Positions 35,371 to 44,596 of a stretch of 64,000 nucleotides of DNA are shown piece by piece. This stretch comes from Trichodesmium sp002260545 (lineage in GTDB: Bacteria > Cyanobacteriota > Cyanobacteriia > Cyanobacteriales > Microcoleaceae). The translations under genes and the position numbers were made by a program. The DNA lies in assembly GCF_050016015.1 (NCBI RefSeq), contig NZ_JBNHEQ010000161.1, positions 12,758 to 76,757 on the forward strand, given 5' to 3'. The first letter of the stretch is position 1; each line of letters opens with the position of its first letter. The notes under the pieces were generated by a model that ran no database searches, had not been told where the DNA came from, and saw only the letters and a list, made by a program, of their open reading frames with translations.

Positions 35371-36990
35371 GTGTCTGAATCACAATCACAAAAAACTTCT
35401 CGTTCCCTAGCAGGAATAGCAGGTATCGTAGCAATAGCCACATTAATTAGTAAAATATTTGGCCTAGTACGTCAACAGGCGATCGCCGCAGCCTTTGGAG
35501 TAGGGCCTGCAGTAGACGCCTATAATTACGCCTACGTCATACCTGGCTTTTTATTAGTCTTATTAGGAGGAATTAACGGACCATTTCATAGTGCCATAGT
35601 TAGCGTCTTAGCAAAACGGGATAAGTCAGAAGCAGCACCACTGATAGAAACCATTACAACCTTAGTCGGCGGAGTCTTATTATTAGTAACAGTTGGTCTG
35701 ATTATTTTTGCCCATCCTTTAATTGATTTAGTAGCACCAGGTTTAAGCCAAACTTCAGAAGGTATAGAAATTCGAGAAATTGCCATCCAACAATTCCAAA
35801 TTATGGCACCAATGGCATTATTAGCAGGATTAATAGGTATTGGTTTTGGCGCCCTTAATGCTGCGGATATATATTGGCTACCTTCCATTAGCCCACTATT
35901 TTCTAGCGTAGCTTTAATAGGAGGAATTTTTATCTTAGCCTTACAATTAGGAGAAAAAATTATTCAACCAGAAAATGCCATGATAGGAGGCTTAATTTTA
36001 GCCTGGGGTACTCTTATCGGAGCAATATTACAATGGTTAATTCAAGTTCCCGCATTGTGGCGAGCAGGTTTAGGAAAATTACATTTCAGATTTAATTTTC
36101 GACGCCCAGGAGTACAAGAAATTACCAAAGTAATGATACCCGCAACCTTATCTTCTGGAATGTTACATATTAATGTTTATACAGACTTATTTTTTGCTTC
36201 TTATATTCCCCAAGCTGCTGCTTCATTGGCTTATTCTGGTTTATTAGTACAAACACCTTTAGGAATTATTTCTAATGTAATTTTAGTTCCATTTTTACCA
36301 ATATTTTCTCGATTAGCTGCACCGGAAAATTGGCAAGATTTAAAATATCGGATTCGGCAAGCTTTAGTATTAACAGGAATTACAATGTTGCCTTTAAGTG
36401 CAATTATGGTTACCTTAGCTTTGCCTATTGTTCGGGTAGTTTATGAACGTTATGCTTTTGATTTATCGGCTTCAAAATTTGTTGCTTCTGTATTGATGGC
36501 TTATGCAATAGGAATGTTTGTTTATTTGGGAAGGGATGTTTTAGTTCGGGTGTTTTATGCTTTGGGAGATGGAGAAACTCCTTTTAAAATTAGCGTGATT
36601 AATATTTTTCTGAATGCTCTGTTAGATTATTTGTTAATTAATGCTTTTGGTGCGCCTGGTTTGGTATTGGCAACTGTGGGAGTAAATTTAATTTCAATGG
36701 TAATTTTTCTATTTCTATTAAACAGAAAACTAGGAGGTTTGCCTTGGGGAGAATGGTTGAGACCTTTTGCAGGTTTAATTGGTGGAACTTTTGCAACTGG
36801 TTGGGTTTGTTGGAGTGTGCTTTGGGGTAGTCAGTTAGTCTTGGGAAGTGAGGGATTTTTTGTGCAGTTATTGGAACTTGGTTTGGCAAGTTTTTCGGGG
36901 TTAGGTATCTTTGGTTTGATAGTAATGAAAATGAATTTGCCAGAGGTTGATATTTTTGTTGGTAGAATTAGACAGAAATTGGGAATTTGA
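35371..36990 (+). CDS. murJ: Lipid II flippase MurJ
   Basis: 539 residues from a GTG start. Multi-pass membrane protein (about 14 helices) starting with SLAGIAGIVAIATLISKIFG LVRQ, the MurJ/MviN N-terminal signature, then PGFLLVLLGGINGPFHSAIV and GRDVLVRVFYALGDGETPFK. MurJ flips lipid-linked peptidoglycan precursor across the inner membrane. Cyanobacteria may have several MOP-superfamily flippases, and proximity to polysaccharide genes leaves open a Wzx-like role. A HIP1 site is at about 35478. Confidence 0.92.
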   Translation: MSESQSQKTSRSLAGIAGIVAIATLISKIFGLVRQQAIAAAFGVGPAVDAYNYAYVIPGFLLVLLGGINGPFHSAIVSVLAKRDKSEAAPLIETITTLVGGVLLLVTVGLIIFAHPLIDLVAPGLSQTSEGIEIREIAIQQFQIMAPMALLAGLIGIGFGALNAADIYWLPSISPLFSSVALIGGIFILALQLGEKIIQPENAMIGGLILAWGTLIGAILQWLIQVPALWRAGLGKLHFRFNFRRPGVQEITKVMIPATLSSGMLHINVYTDLFFASYIPQAAASLAYSGLLVQTPLGIISNVILVPFLPIFSRLAAPENWQDLKYRIRQALVLTGITMLPLSAIMVTLALPIVRVVYERYAFDLSASKFVASVLMAYAIGMFVYLGRDVLVRVFYALGDGETPFKISVINIFLNALLDYLLINAFGAPGLVLATVGVNLISMVIFLFLLNRKLGGLPWGEWLRPFAGLIGGTFATGWVCWSVLWGSQLVLGSEGFFVQLLELGLASFSGLGIFGLIVMKMNLPEVDIFVGRIRQKLGI

Positions 36991-38262
36991 TTTGGTAACC
37001 CCGTAACTTTTATCTTTTTTTCTCCACTAATAGAGCGATCGCCAGTTTAACTGTTACCCGCAAGTCACAAGTCAAAAGCTAAAGGTATTTTTAACTAGGT
37101 TTTTCTGACAGAAACCTTAAATAGGTAGTGCTATGTATTGCATTAAGAAAAGGGTTGATATTTTTTATTCCTTTGTGACTACTACATCTATATATATAGG
37201 TGAAAAGTAGTCTTAGTAATTTACCTTCTAATGCTTCAGGAAATGAAACTTCTATTTCTCCATCCGCAATAGTCAGAAATTTACCACGAACCTCCGAGGC
37301 AGGTGCTTCAGAAAATGAAACTACTATTCCTACATACGCAATAGTCAAAAATTTACCATGAACCTCCGAGGCTGAGTGCTTCAGAAAATGAAGCTACTAT
37401 TCCTACATACGCAATAGTCAGAAATTTCGCCACGAACCTCTGATGTGGAATTTTTCATTCCCTTAAGCTCCTATTTACTAGAGACAATAGTCAAAAATTT
37501 ACCATGAACCTCCGAGGCTGAGTGCTTCAGAAAATGAAGNNNNNNNNNNNNNNNNNNNNNNNNNNNNNNNNNNNNNNNNNNNNNNNNNNNNNNNNNNNNN
37601 NNNNNNNNNNNNNNNNNNNNNNNNNNNNNNNNNNNNNNNACGCAATAGTCAGAAATTTCGCCACGAACCTCTGATGTGGAATTTTTCATTCCCTCAAGCT
37701 CCTATTTACTAGAGGGAATAGTCAGAAATTTCCCAACAAACCTCCGAGGCTAGGTGCTTTAGAAAATGAAGCTGCTATTTCCCTATACGCAATATTCAGA
37801 AATTTCGCCACGAACCTCTGATGTAGAATTTTTCATTCCCTGAAGCTCCTATTTACTAGAGGGAATAGTCGGAAATTTCCCAACGAACCTTCCGAGCGAG
37901 TGCTTCAGAAAATGAATCTGCTATTTCTCCATCCGCAATAGTCAAAAATTTACCATGAACCTCCGAGGCGGAGTGCTTCATTTTCTGAAGCTACTATTCC
38001 TACATACGCAATAGTAGAAAATTTGAGAATCAGAAGCCAGAAAAACCAGAAACTATCTTTTTTTATTGAAGAGGAGCTAGAGAAAACACCAAAATATCCT
38101 CAACACAATATTTTTCAATGGCCTCGAATGAGTATATATGAGCGCAAATTTTCCATTATACTTAGGATACCATATAATTTTTTTTTGTCAACTAATTTTT
38201 ATTCATCAGACATTATCAGGTATAATTAATCAAAATTTCCATATACTTTCTTATCTGATTAA
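36991..38262. repeat. Tandem array, unit about 150 bp, with 100-N gap, and flanks
   Basis: From about 37200 to 38010, units containing GAACCTCTGATGTGGAATT (37432, 37662, 37811) and CCTCCGAGGCTGAGTGCTTC alternate with GCAATAGTCAGAAATTTCGC. The gap at 37540-37639 lies inside. The palindromic CCTCCGAGG core recurs. Flanks (36991-37200 and 38010-38262) hold no gene. Confidence 0.8.
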
Positions 38263-39735
38263 TTACTCTCCCAAATTTAAAAGAGCAGACATATTTCCAT
38301 CTGCTAATAAAACCAGAAAAATATCATTATTTGTCACAACAACCTTTTCAACTTCAATTGTTTTAACTTCAATATTTGCATCAATTTCAGAAGGCAAATT
38401 TATCTTCTGAATATATTCATTAGCCTCATCTTGAGCTAGTTTTAATTGTTTGTCTAAAGGAAAAGAAAGACGTTCTTCAATTTGCTTAAGCACAACAGGT
38501 TTCAAAAGGAAATCTGCTGTCGATGTTAAAGTATTTTTTGTATCAACATCATAATCAAGTTCAACTACTTTAAGATTATTAGAAGCTGTTTCATAAAAAA
38601 TCTTACCCCAAAGATATAATACTCCTTTTGCTCCCTCAAACAAATTGTTTTTATCAGTCTTAAAATCAACTTTAACAAGAATTTTTTCACCCAATGCAGA
38701 TAAATTAATTTCATTAACAATTAACTTCAGATTTTCATCAATAGACAAAGATTTACGCCTAACTTTAGATTCAAGAGTATTATTCAATTCATCAAGGGAA
38801 ACTTGCACAGGTAAACTTATTAAAAACTTATCTATTATCTGCTCTTGAATAGTCAGATTAGGTAACGGCTTCAAATTAATAGCAGAAACTTCTTCACAGA
38901 TACAAGTATCCACAAACATCTTAATAGCAATTCCAGATTGAACATTTTCACCATCAGTCAAATCAAACTCTTTAAAGCTAACACTTTGTGGTTCAGTTTT
39001 AATCCAAATAGAAGGATCTTGATTTACCTGTTCTGACAAATGTAAATTATTCCATTGTTTATTTACTTCTGCTTTTAGGTTTAAATTTTTAACAAGTTCA
39101 GCGATTAATTTAGGCTTCTCCTTATTAATAACTTTATCTACCTGTTTTTGCAGAAGACTACGAATACTAATAGTGCCAATATTTTTTATTGGAACTTCTG
39201 CTTTAGTGAAATTAGTCGATACATTTAGATTCGGTTGAATATTCCATTCATTGTCTATTCCTAAAAAAAGATCGCCAAAAATTGTACCTGCAATATTTGT
39301 CTTTACACTAACTGGAATCTTAGTAAAACGTAAATCAATTTTACCTTTAATTTTTGCAGTTCCTGATATTGGTACAGAAAAAGTTATCAGATTATTTTGA
39401 GTACCAATACTGAAGTCTTTGCGATTAATTTCGTAGGTAAGCTTATCATTGGAGAGCAACTCTGTAACGTCAGCTTCTGTACCCAAAAATGTCTGAGAAA
39501 TATTCAAATTTAATGCTTCCTGAATATTAGCCAAAGGAATTTTTACAGGTAGATTTAAGATACTTTCACTACGTTCAGATTGTAATGTATTAGCTGCTGA
39601 AGTAAACTCCGGTAGTTGAGGTTGAATATCTATTCCCTTAAAAGCTGCTCTAGAAGAAAAAAGAATAATTATAGTTAGCACAAATATCATTAAAATAGAA
39701 AATTTAATTATTCGTGGAATAGAAAATATTTTCAT
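38263..39735 (-). CDS. DUF4403 family protein
   Basis: About 490 residues from MKIFSIPRIIKF at 39735. One N-terminal membrane helix or signal anchor (about 8-30) is followed by a long beta-rich domain without cysteine-rich or catalytic motifs. Repeated strand-rich segments such as LNLPVKIPLANIQEALN and SLPVQVSLDELNNTLESKV, duplicated in the two halves, fit the DUF4403 architecture (two tubular lipid-binding-like lobes). Probably membrane-anchored and exported; function unknown. The start region overlaps a remnant reading frame upstream. Confidence 0.8.
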   Translation of the reverse strand: MKIFSIPRIIKFSILMIFVLTIIILFSSRAAFKGIDIQPQLPEFTSAANTLQSERSESILNLPVKIPLANIQEALNLNISQTFLGTEADVTELLSNDKLTYEINRKDFSIGTQNNLITFSVPISGTAKIKGKIDLRFTKIPVSVKTNIAGTIFGDLFLGIDNEWNIQPNLNVSTNFTKAEVPIKNIGTISIRSLLQKQVDKVINKEKPKLIAELVKNLNLKAEVNKQWNNLHLSEQVNQDPSIWIKTEPQSVSFKEFDLTDGENVQSGIAIKMFVDTCICEEVSAINLKPLPNLTIQEQIIDKFLISLPVQVSLDELNNTLESKVRRKSLSIDENLKLIVNEINLSALGEKILVKVDFKTDKNNLFEGAKGVLYLWGKIFYETASNNLKVVELDYDVDTKNTLTSTADFLLKPVVLKQIEERLSFPLDKQLKLAQDEANEYIQKINLPSEIDANIEVKTIEVEKVVVTNNDIFLVLLADGNMSALLNLGE

Positions 39736-39916
39736 TGATTTTATTTGTATAAATATGACCAAATATTAAACCTGCTAATAAGCTAGCTGAAGCTGCTACA
39801 AGAGAAAATATACTAAATACTTTTCCTCTTTCCTCTGGCAGACTCAATAAACCTACTAAAAGGTCAGTTAAATTCCTTTCAAAACCAATACTTTTCAGTT
39901 TAAAGATATGTTTTTC
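39704..39916 (-). pseudogene. Possible membrane-transporter C-terminal remnant
   Basis: In a frame different from the DUF4403 gene, the minus strand reads LLSLPEERGKVFSIFSLVAA then SASLLAGLIFGHIYT, resembling a transmembrane helix with the PEERG loop of major-facilitator transporters. There is no start codon; a TAG closes the frame at 39917-39919 and the reading ends at 39704. Possibly the relic of a gene destroyed upstream. The family guess is weak. Confidence 0.3.
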
Positions 39917-39928
39917 CTAAACGTAAAA

Positions 39929-40594
39929 TTACCATATCCACAAACCATCCTCCCCACCTCGGAAATATTCTACCCGTTGAGGTTTAGAATTAATTAAAAC
40001 GTACTCTTGTAAACTATCTAAAATTTGATCATCAGGAAACTTATCTCCTCTGTCAAAAGCTTCTGTAGAATCATAAATAACTTCCACTATTAAACAAGGA
40101 AAACTTTTATAATTAATTTTTTCTTAGTCTCGTTTTTCACAAATTACCATTATATGGGGATAATAGAATTTATTCTGAGCTTCAATTATAGCCTTCATAT
40201 CAGAAATATCAACCCGACAACCAGTACCTCTAATACCATTTCTCAAAAAGAATGCTACATCTGATTAGATAGGGAAGTGTGAGGAGTGTCGGAGGTGTGG
40301 GGAGAGGTTAAAAGTAGGAAAAATCTATACTAACCAATTAATAATTGTCAAAAAAAGATTTTGAATCTTGGTAAATATTTAACTGTTGAAGTATAGCCGA
40401 AGTATAGCATTAATGCATGGTAATTGGTATAACATTACTACGGAGTAATTACCACCAATAGTAACATGAGCATCACTAGCTCTAGCCACTGTATAAATTT
40501 CCCCATCAATATATTCATGTTTAATTGAGCTTTTTTCTTCCATCTGAAGATACTCTTCCGGGGTGATACTAAAATTTTTAGGAGAAGCAATCAT
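39929..40594 (-). pseudogene. Uma2-family gene disrupted by MITE2 and an in-frame TAA
   Basis: N-terminal part from 40594: SITPEEYLQMEEKSSIKHEY then IDGEIYTVARASDAHVTIGGN, a typical Uma2 (PD-(D/E)XK) start. MITE2 (about 40231-40432) then replaces the middle. The reading resumes with RGTGCRVDISDMKAIIEAQN, KFYYPHIMVICEKRD, TAA (40124-40126), then KSFPCLIVEVIYDSTEAFDR and a C-terminus ending DGLWIW. Uma2 proteins are predicted restriction-like nucleases, often in multiple copies in cyanobacteria. This one is dead twice over. Confidence 0.85.
40231..40432. mobile_element. MITE2 copy B, inserted in the Uma2 pseudogene
   Basis: About 200 bp. Begins TAATACCATTTCTCAAAAAG and ends ATTGGTATA. Interior features (GTGTGAGGAGTGTCGGAGG and TTGACAATTATTAATTGGTT-like sequence) match copy C at 51605 in reverse orientation. 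Confidence 0.75.
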
Positions 40595-40741
40595 AGTTAA
40601 ATAAAAAAGTTAAAGTATAACTAATATTATTATTTGTATAGCAGTAGGGTAAGCAAACATTTAGTTATTTATTTTGATAGTCATCATAATTTATCCCTAT
40701 TACTGTAGTAAAATTATCTAGAAAATATCATCTATTTAACT

Positions 40742-41905
40742 ATGAACTTTGCAACCAGAATGGATGGCTTAGGCGGAGATGCTGCAATTGAAGTTTTTAC
40801 TAAGGCAAAACAGTTAGAATCTCAAGGTCGAAATATTATTCATTTAGAAATAGGTCAACCTGATTTTAAGACTCCTCAAAATATTCGCGAAGTTGCTTTT
40901 GAAGCTATGAATAATGGCTATACAACTTATACTCCAGCATCAGGTTTATTAGAGTTAAGGGAAGTAATAGCAGAACACATTTCTCAAACTAGAAATATAT
41001 CAGTTAATCCTGATGAAGTAGTAGTAATGCCAGGGGCAAAACCAGTCATATTTTTTACTCTTTTAGCATTAATAAATCCTGGAGATGAAGTAATTTATCC
41101 CAACCCCGGATTTCCTGTTTATGAATCAGTCATTAATTTAGTGGGAGCTAAACCTATTCCATTACCTTTATTGGAGGAATTAGACTTTCAATTTAGTATA
41201 GATAATCTGGCTAATTCTATTTCTGAGAAGACAAAATTACTAATTCTCAATTCTCCCCATAATCCAACTGGTAGTGTATTAACTCCCGAATATTTAGAAG
41301 CTATAGCTAAACTAGCAGTTAAACATAACTTTTATACTCTCTCTGACGAAATTTACTCCCACTTAATCTACGACTCAAAATTTACCAGCATCATCAGTTT
41401 TCCTGGTATGAAAGAACGCACAATTTTATTAGATGGGCATTCAAAAACTTATGCTATGACTGGATGGCGTTTAGGTTATTCTGTTTCTCCCAAAGCAATA
41501 GCAGAAAAATTAGACCAGTTGATGTTAAATTCCAATTCTTGTGCTTGTTCATTTACTCAAATAGCTGCCATAGAAGCTATCAAAAATTCTCAGGAATTTG
41601 TCAAAAAAATGTTCGCGGAATTTAAACAAAGACGTGATGTTATTGTTGAGGGTTTAAATTCTATTCCAGGTATTAACTGTCGAAAACCAGCAGGTGCTTT
41701 TTACGCTTTCCCCAATGTAAAGCAACTGCCGATAAGTTGTGAAAAACTGGCAGATTATTTATTAGCTGAAGCTGGAGTTGCATTATTGCCAGGAACTGCC
41801 TATGGAAAATTTGGAGATGGATATTTAAGATTATCTTATGCCAATTCCATTGAAAATATTCGCGAAGGTATAAGTCGGATAAAAATAGCGATCGCCAAAC
41901 TATAA
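40742..41905 (+). CDS. Class I PLP-dependent aminotransferase
   Basis: 387 residues. Fold type I aminotransferase, aspartate-aminotransferase-like: HLEIGQPDFKTP, NPGFPVYESV, LNSPHNPTGSVL (conserved Asn), DEIYSHLIYD (Asp/Tyr binding PLP) and the PLP-lysine in HSKTYAMTGWRLGY (Lys235). It probably transfers amino groups between an amino acid and 2-oxoglutarate; aspartate, alanine or aromatic substrates are all possible. The last codons (GCGATCGCC AAACTATAA, containing HIP1) are copied into the tandem array downstream. Confidence 0.88.
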   Translation: MNFATRMDGLGGDAAIEVFTKAKQLESQGRNIIHLEIGQPDFKTPQNIREVAFEAMNNGYTTYTPASGLLELREVIAEHISQTRNISVNPDEVVVMPGAKPVIFFTLLALINPGDEVIYPNPGFPVYESVINLVGAKPIPLPLLEELDFQFSIDNLANSISEKTKLLILNSPHNPTGSVLTPEYLEAIAKLAVKHNFYTLSDEIYSHLIYDSKFTSIISFPGMKERTILLDGHSKTYAMTGWRLGYSVSPKAIAEKLDQLMLNSNSCACSFTQIAAIEAIKNSQEFVKKMFAEFKQRRDVIVEGLNSIPGINCRKPAGAFYAFPNVKQLPISCEKLADYLLAEAGVALLPGTAYGKFGDGYLRLSYANSIENIREGISRIKIAIAKL

Positions 41906-42580
41906 CTATCCTATTTCAGTCATAAATTTTTCTCTTTCTCTAGTAGAGAGGCAAATTTTCACTCCGATTTCTTCTAGGAAAATTATGTCATTCCCAGATT
42001 GGTTAATCAAAGAAAATCTAATTCTTTTTTTGCCTGAATATTTAAGATTGTCTTCTAGCAATTATCGGGAAAATATTCAGTTAAGTATCAGTCAGAGTAA
42101 AACAGGGAAAATATTCAGTCAAGTATAAGTCAGAGCAAAACAGCGAGCGCTCAACTATAACTATCCTATTTCAGTCAGAAACTTTTCTCTTTCTCTAGGA
42201 GTAAGGTAAATTTTTACTCCGATTTTTTCTGGGAAAATTCTGTCATTATCAGATTGGGTAATCAGAGAAAATCTAATTCTTTTTTTGCCCGAATATTTAA
42301 GGTTGTCTTATCAGGTACTAAGTCGGAGCAAAACGGCGAGCGCTCAACTATAACTATCCTATTTCAGTCAGAAACTTTTCTCTTTCTCTAGGAGTAAGGT
42401 AAATTTTTACTCCGATTTTTTCTGGGAAAATTCTGTCATTATCAGATTGGGTAATCAGAGAAAATCTAATTCTTTTTTTGCCTAGATTATTTAAGGTTAT
42501 CTTCTGGCAATTATCGGGAAAATATTCAGTCAAGTATCAGTCGGAGAAAAATGGTGAGCGCTCAACTATAGCTATCCTCT
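41888..42580 (+). repeat. Tandem array including the aminotransferase 3' end
   Basis: Four copies start with AACTATAACTATCCTATTTC at about 41898, 42155, 42340 and 42563, spaced about 186-256 bp. Each has CTTTTCTCTTTCTCTAG and GATTGGGTAATCAGAGAAAA. In copies 2-4 the HIP1 octamer GCGATCGC has become GCGAGCGC. The unit thus began as the 3' end of the gene plus its downstream region. Confidence 0.8.
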
Positions 42581-42805
42581 TTTAGGTGTAAATTTTTCTA
42601 GAAGTGAGAGTAAATTATTACTCCTATTTATTCCCGCAACATTCTATAATTCTCAAATTTTGTGATTTTTGTGAGTAGAGTTATCCTAAATCTTAAATTC
42701 CGTAACTCCAAAATTTCAAGGTGTAGATACTTAACAGAACCTTAGAGGTCTAATTTAGATAACTTGAGTTTTTTTTAGCTCACTAAATTTAGGAGTTTTT
42801 ATTTC

Positions 42806-43363
42806 ATGAATAATATTCTTGATTTATCAGTTGTGATTGGTTTAATTTTCTTTCTAGTAGGGTTTTTAGATCTTACTAAATTTAATATTGGCGTTGGTAG
42901 AGTTGAAGCGTTCCTCGGAAAACCTATAAAAGTTTGGCAAAGATTTCTTTTTATATTATTGGGTACACTATTTTTAGCTTTCTCGTTTCACAAATATTTC
43001 ACCCCTGATAAACCAAACTCTATTACCTTTAATGGAATTGTTTGTAAGCCATACAAAGAATATTTACAACTTGAAGGTGAAAGAATATTTTTACGCTCCT
43101 CAGAATTTCAACAACTTAAACTACCTGTTGGTACAGAAGTTGAATTAACTGTTGATGTTGATGGTTCTGAAAAAAGTACATTACTTATTCTCGACAGTGA
43201 CAAAAATATTAATAAATGTCCGTTGCTAATAAGTCGAAAAATTCGCCGGACTTTGGGTATTGATGCTGATATAGATGTTAATACTGACGAAAAGGAAGAT
43301 AGGAATAACCGTCCTGAGCGTCGTTGGAAAGTCACTAACAATACTACAATTAAAGCTGACTAA
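42806..43363 (+). CDS. Two-helix membrane protein of unknown function
   Basis: 185 residues. Transmembrane segments at about 8-25 (VIGLIFFLVGFLDL) and 44-62 (FLFILLGTLFLAFSF) are followed by a soluble strand-rich region (65-155) and a basic, Asp/Asn-rich tail. No motif recognised. The start ATG follows AGGAG with a usual gap. Probably a real, lineage-specific membrane protein. Confidence 0.68.
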   Translation: MNNILDLSVVIGLIFFLVGFLDLTKFNIGVGRVEAFLGKPIKVWQRFLFILLGTLFLAFSFHKYFTPDKPNSITFNGIVCKPYKEYLQLEGERIFLRSSEFQQLKLPVGTEVELTVDVDGSEKSTLLILDSDKNINKCPLLISRKIRRTLGIDADIDVNTDEKEDRNNRPERRWKVTNNTTIKAD

Positions 43364-43405
43364 ATTAGTTAGATTTCAATAATTAATAATTAACAATTAA
43401 TAATT

Positions 43406-43612
43406 AGGTCTTGCTGATTAAATATAAAATCATTGAAAAATAAAGGTTTTAGCATTTTTAGGTCTTAAAAAAGTACCTGGTTTTGAGGTGCTTAATGCAC
43501 GGTTCCCGAAAAATCAAAAATTTAGGATTTCTGGCGAATAGTTGAGGCAAAAAATTACTCCCCTACTCCCCTGCTCCCCTACTCCTTAAAAAAGACTTTT
43601 TCAGCAAACCCT
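43406..43612. mobile_element. MITE5 copy, left of a tandem pair
   Basis: 207 bp. Begins AGGTCTTGCTGATTAAAT, ends GACTTTTTCAGCAAACCCT. AATT lies on each side (43402-43405, 43613-43616); the right AATT is shared with the next copy. Contains ACTCCCCT repeats. Confidence 0.75.
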
Positions 43613-43616
43613 AATT

Positions 43617-43796
43617 AGGTCTTGCTGATTAAATTTAAAAGTATTGACAGATAAAGCTAAGTACCTTTTTGGATTCGAAAAAAGTACCAGGTAAAGAGTC
43701 TAAAACTCTTAAAAAGTTAGCATTTTTGGCAAGAGTTGGGCAAAAAAAATCTCCCTTACTTCCCTACTCGTTAAAAAGACTTTTTCAGCAAACCCT
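43617..43796. mobile_element. MITE5 copy, right of a tandem pair
   Basis: 180 bp. Begins AGGTCTTGCTGATTAAAT and ends CTTTTTCAGCAAACCCT, flanked by AATT (43613-43616 and 43797-43800). Confidence 0.75.
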
Positions 43797-44015
43797 AATT
43801 ATAGCAGTGAGCGCTCAGGTATTTACAAGAACCAGGTCAAACTGCCTTCTAGAAAAGGTGTACAAAAAATAATGTGTAAATATGCCAGCGCACATTGCTA
43901 TACCTCTTGTGTAATAGAAAGATTTGGTTAAAACGAAAATAATGACAGATAAATCTCATTATCAAACAAAGTAATTAAGAGCAAAATAGTTGTTATTTCA
44001 ATATCAAGTTGAGAC

Positions 44016-44564
44016 ATGAAACATCAAAAAGGATTCACTTTTGTTGAGGTAATAATTTCACTGTTTATAATTTCTATATTAGCTACTATTGTTGCACCAA
44101 GTTGGGTGAGTTTTATTCAGAAACAACGAGTCAGAATAGCAACCGATCAAGTTATGAGAATACTCTCAGAAGTACAATCAGAAGCTAAGAAGACAAAAAC
44201 TTCTATCAGTGTTGAATTTAAGACAATAGATGGTATTCCTTATTTCTCTAAACATCATCATAATGACAAACCAAACTGGAAACCATTGCTTAATGTGTTT
44301 GAGATTAAACCTAAACAAATTGATATATTTCCGCAGAAATATAATAAAGTAATAACATATAATCATATAGGAGCAGTTTCTACTTCTACACAAGTTCCAT
44401 ACACAATAAAAATAGCTGCTCCACATCGCCACGCCAATCCTTCTTATAGAAAATGCGTTGTTGTTAAGACACTTTTAGGAGCCAAAGAAATAGGCTCCAA
44501 GCGTTCTCAGTGTCCGACACGAAAAGGAGCAACTCCAACAAGGGGAAAAATTTTTTATTTTTGA
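44016..44564 (+). CDS. Type IV pilin-like / type II secretion pseudopilin
   Basis: 182 residues. The leader MKHQKG is followed by the type IV prepilin motif FTFVEVIISLFIISILATIV with Glu at mature position 5, cleaved after Gly by PilD. The globular part has two late cysteines (RKCVVVKTLLG, SKRSQCP) that could form the disulfide loop, and a GspH-like pattern (IRIATDQVMRILSEVQSEAKK). Probably a minor pilin or pseudopilin for pili, competence or motility. No other pil genes are adjacent. Convergent with the glucan synthase gene. Confidence 0.88.
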   Translation: MKHQKGFTFVEVIISLFIISILATIVAPSWVSFIQKQRVRIATDQVMRILSEVQSEAKKTKTSISVEFKTIDGIPYFSKHHHNDKPNWKPLLNVFEIKPKQIDIFPQKYNKVITYNHIGAVSTSTQVPYTIKIAAPHRHANPSYRKCVVVKTLLGAKEIGSKRSQCPTRKGATPTRGKIFYF

Positions 44565-44596
44565 TTTAGAGCATTCAAAAAACTAGGATAGTAAAG

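Larger units (their letters stand above)
43364..44015. other. Intergenic with two abutting MITE5 copies
   Basis: 652 bp. MITE5 at 43406-43612 and 43617-43796, then about 220 bp with a GAGCGCTCA palindrome near 43808 and no gene. Confidence 0.5.

Noticed and set aside
37091..37689. Frames in the 150-bp tandem array
   Set aside because: Repeat translations crossing the gap; no independent coding evidence.
38023..38410. Plus-strand frames overlapping the DUF4403 3' end
   Set aside because: One is AT-rich flank of the array, the other is antisense to the DUF4403 gene.
43669..43872. 67-codon frame
   Set aside because: Lies mostly within a MITE5 copy.
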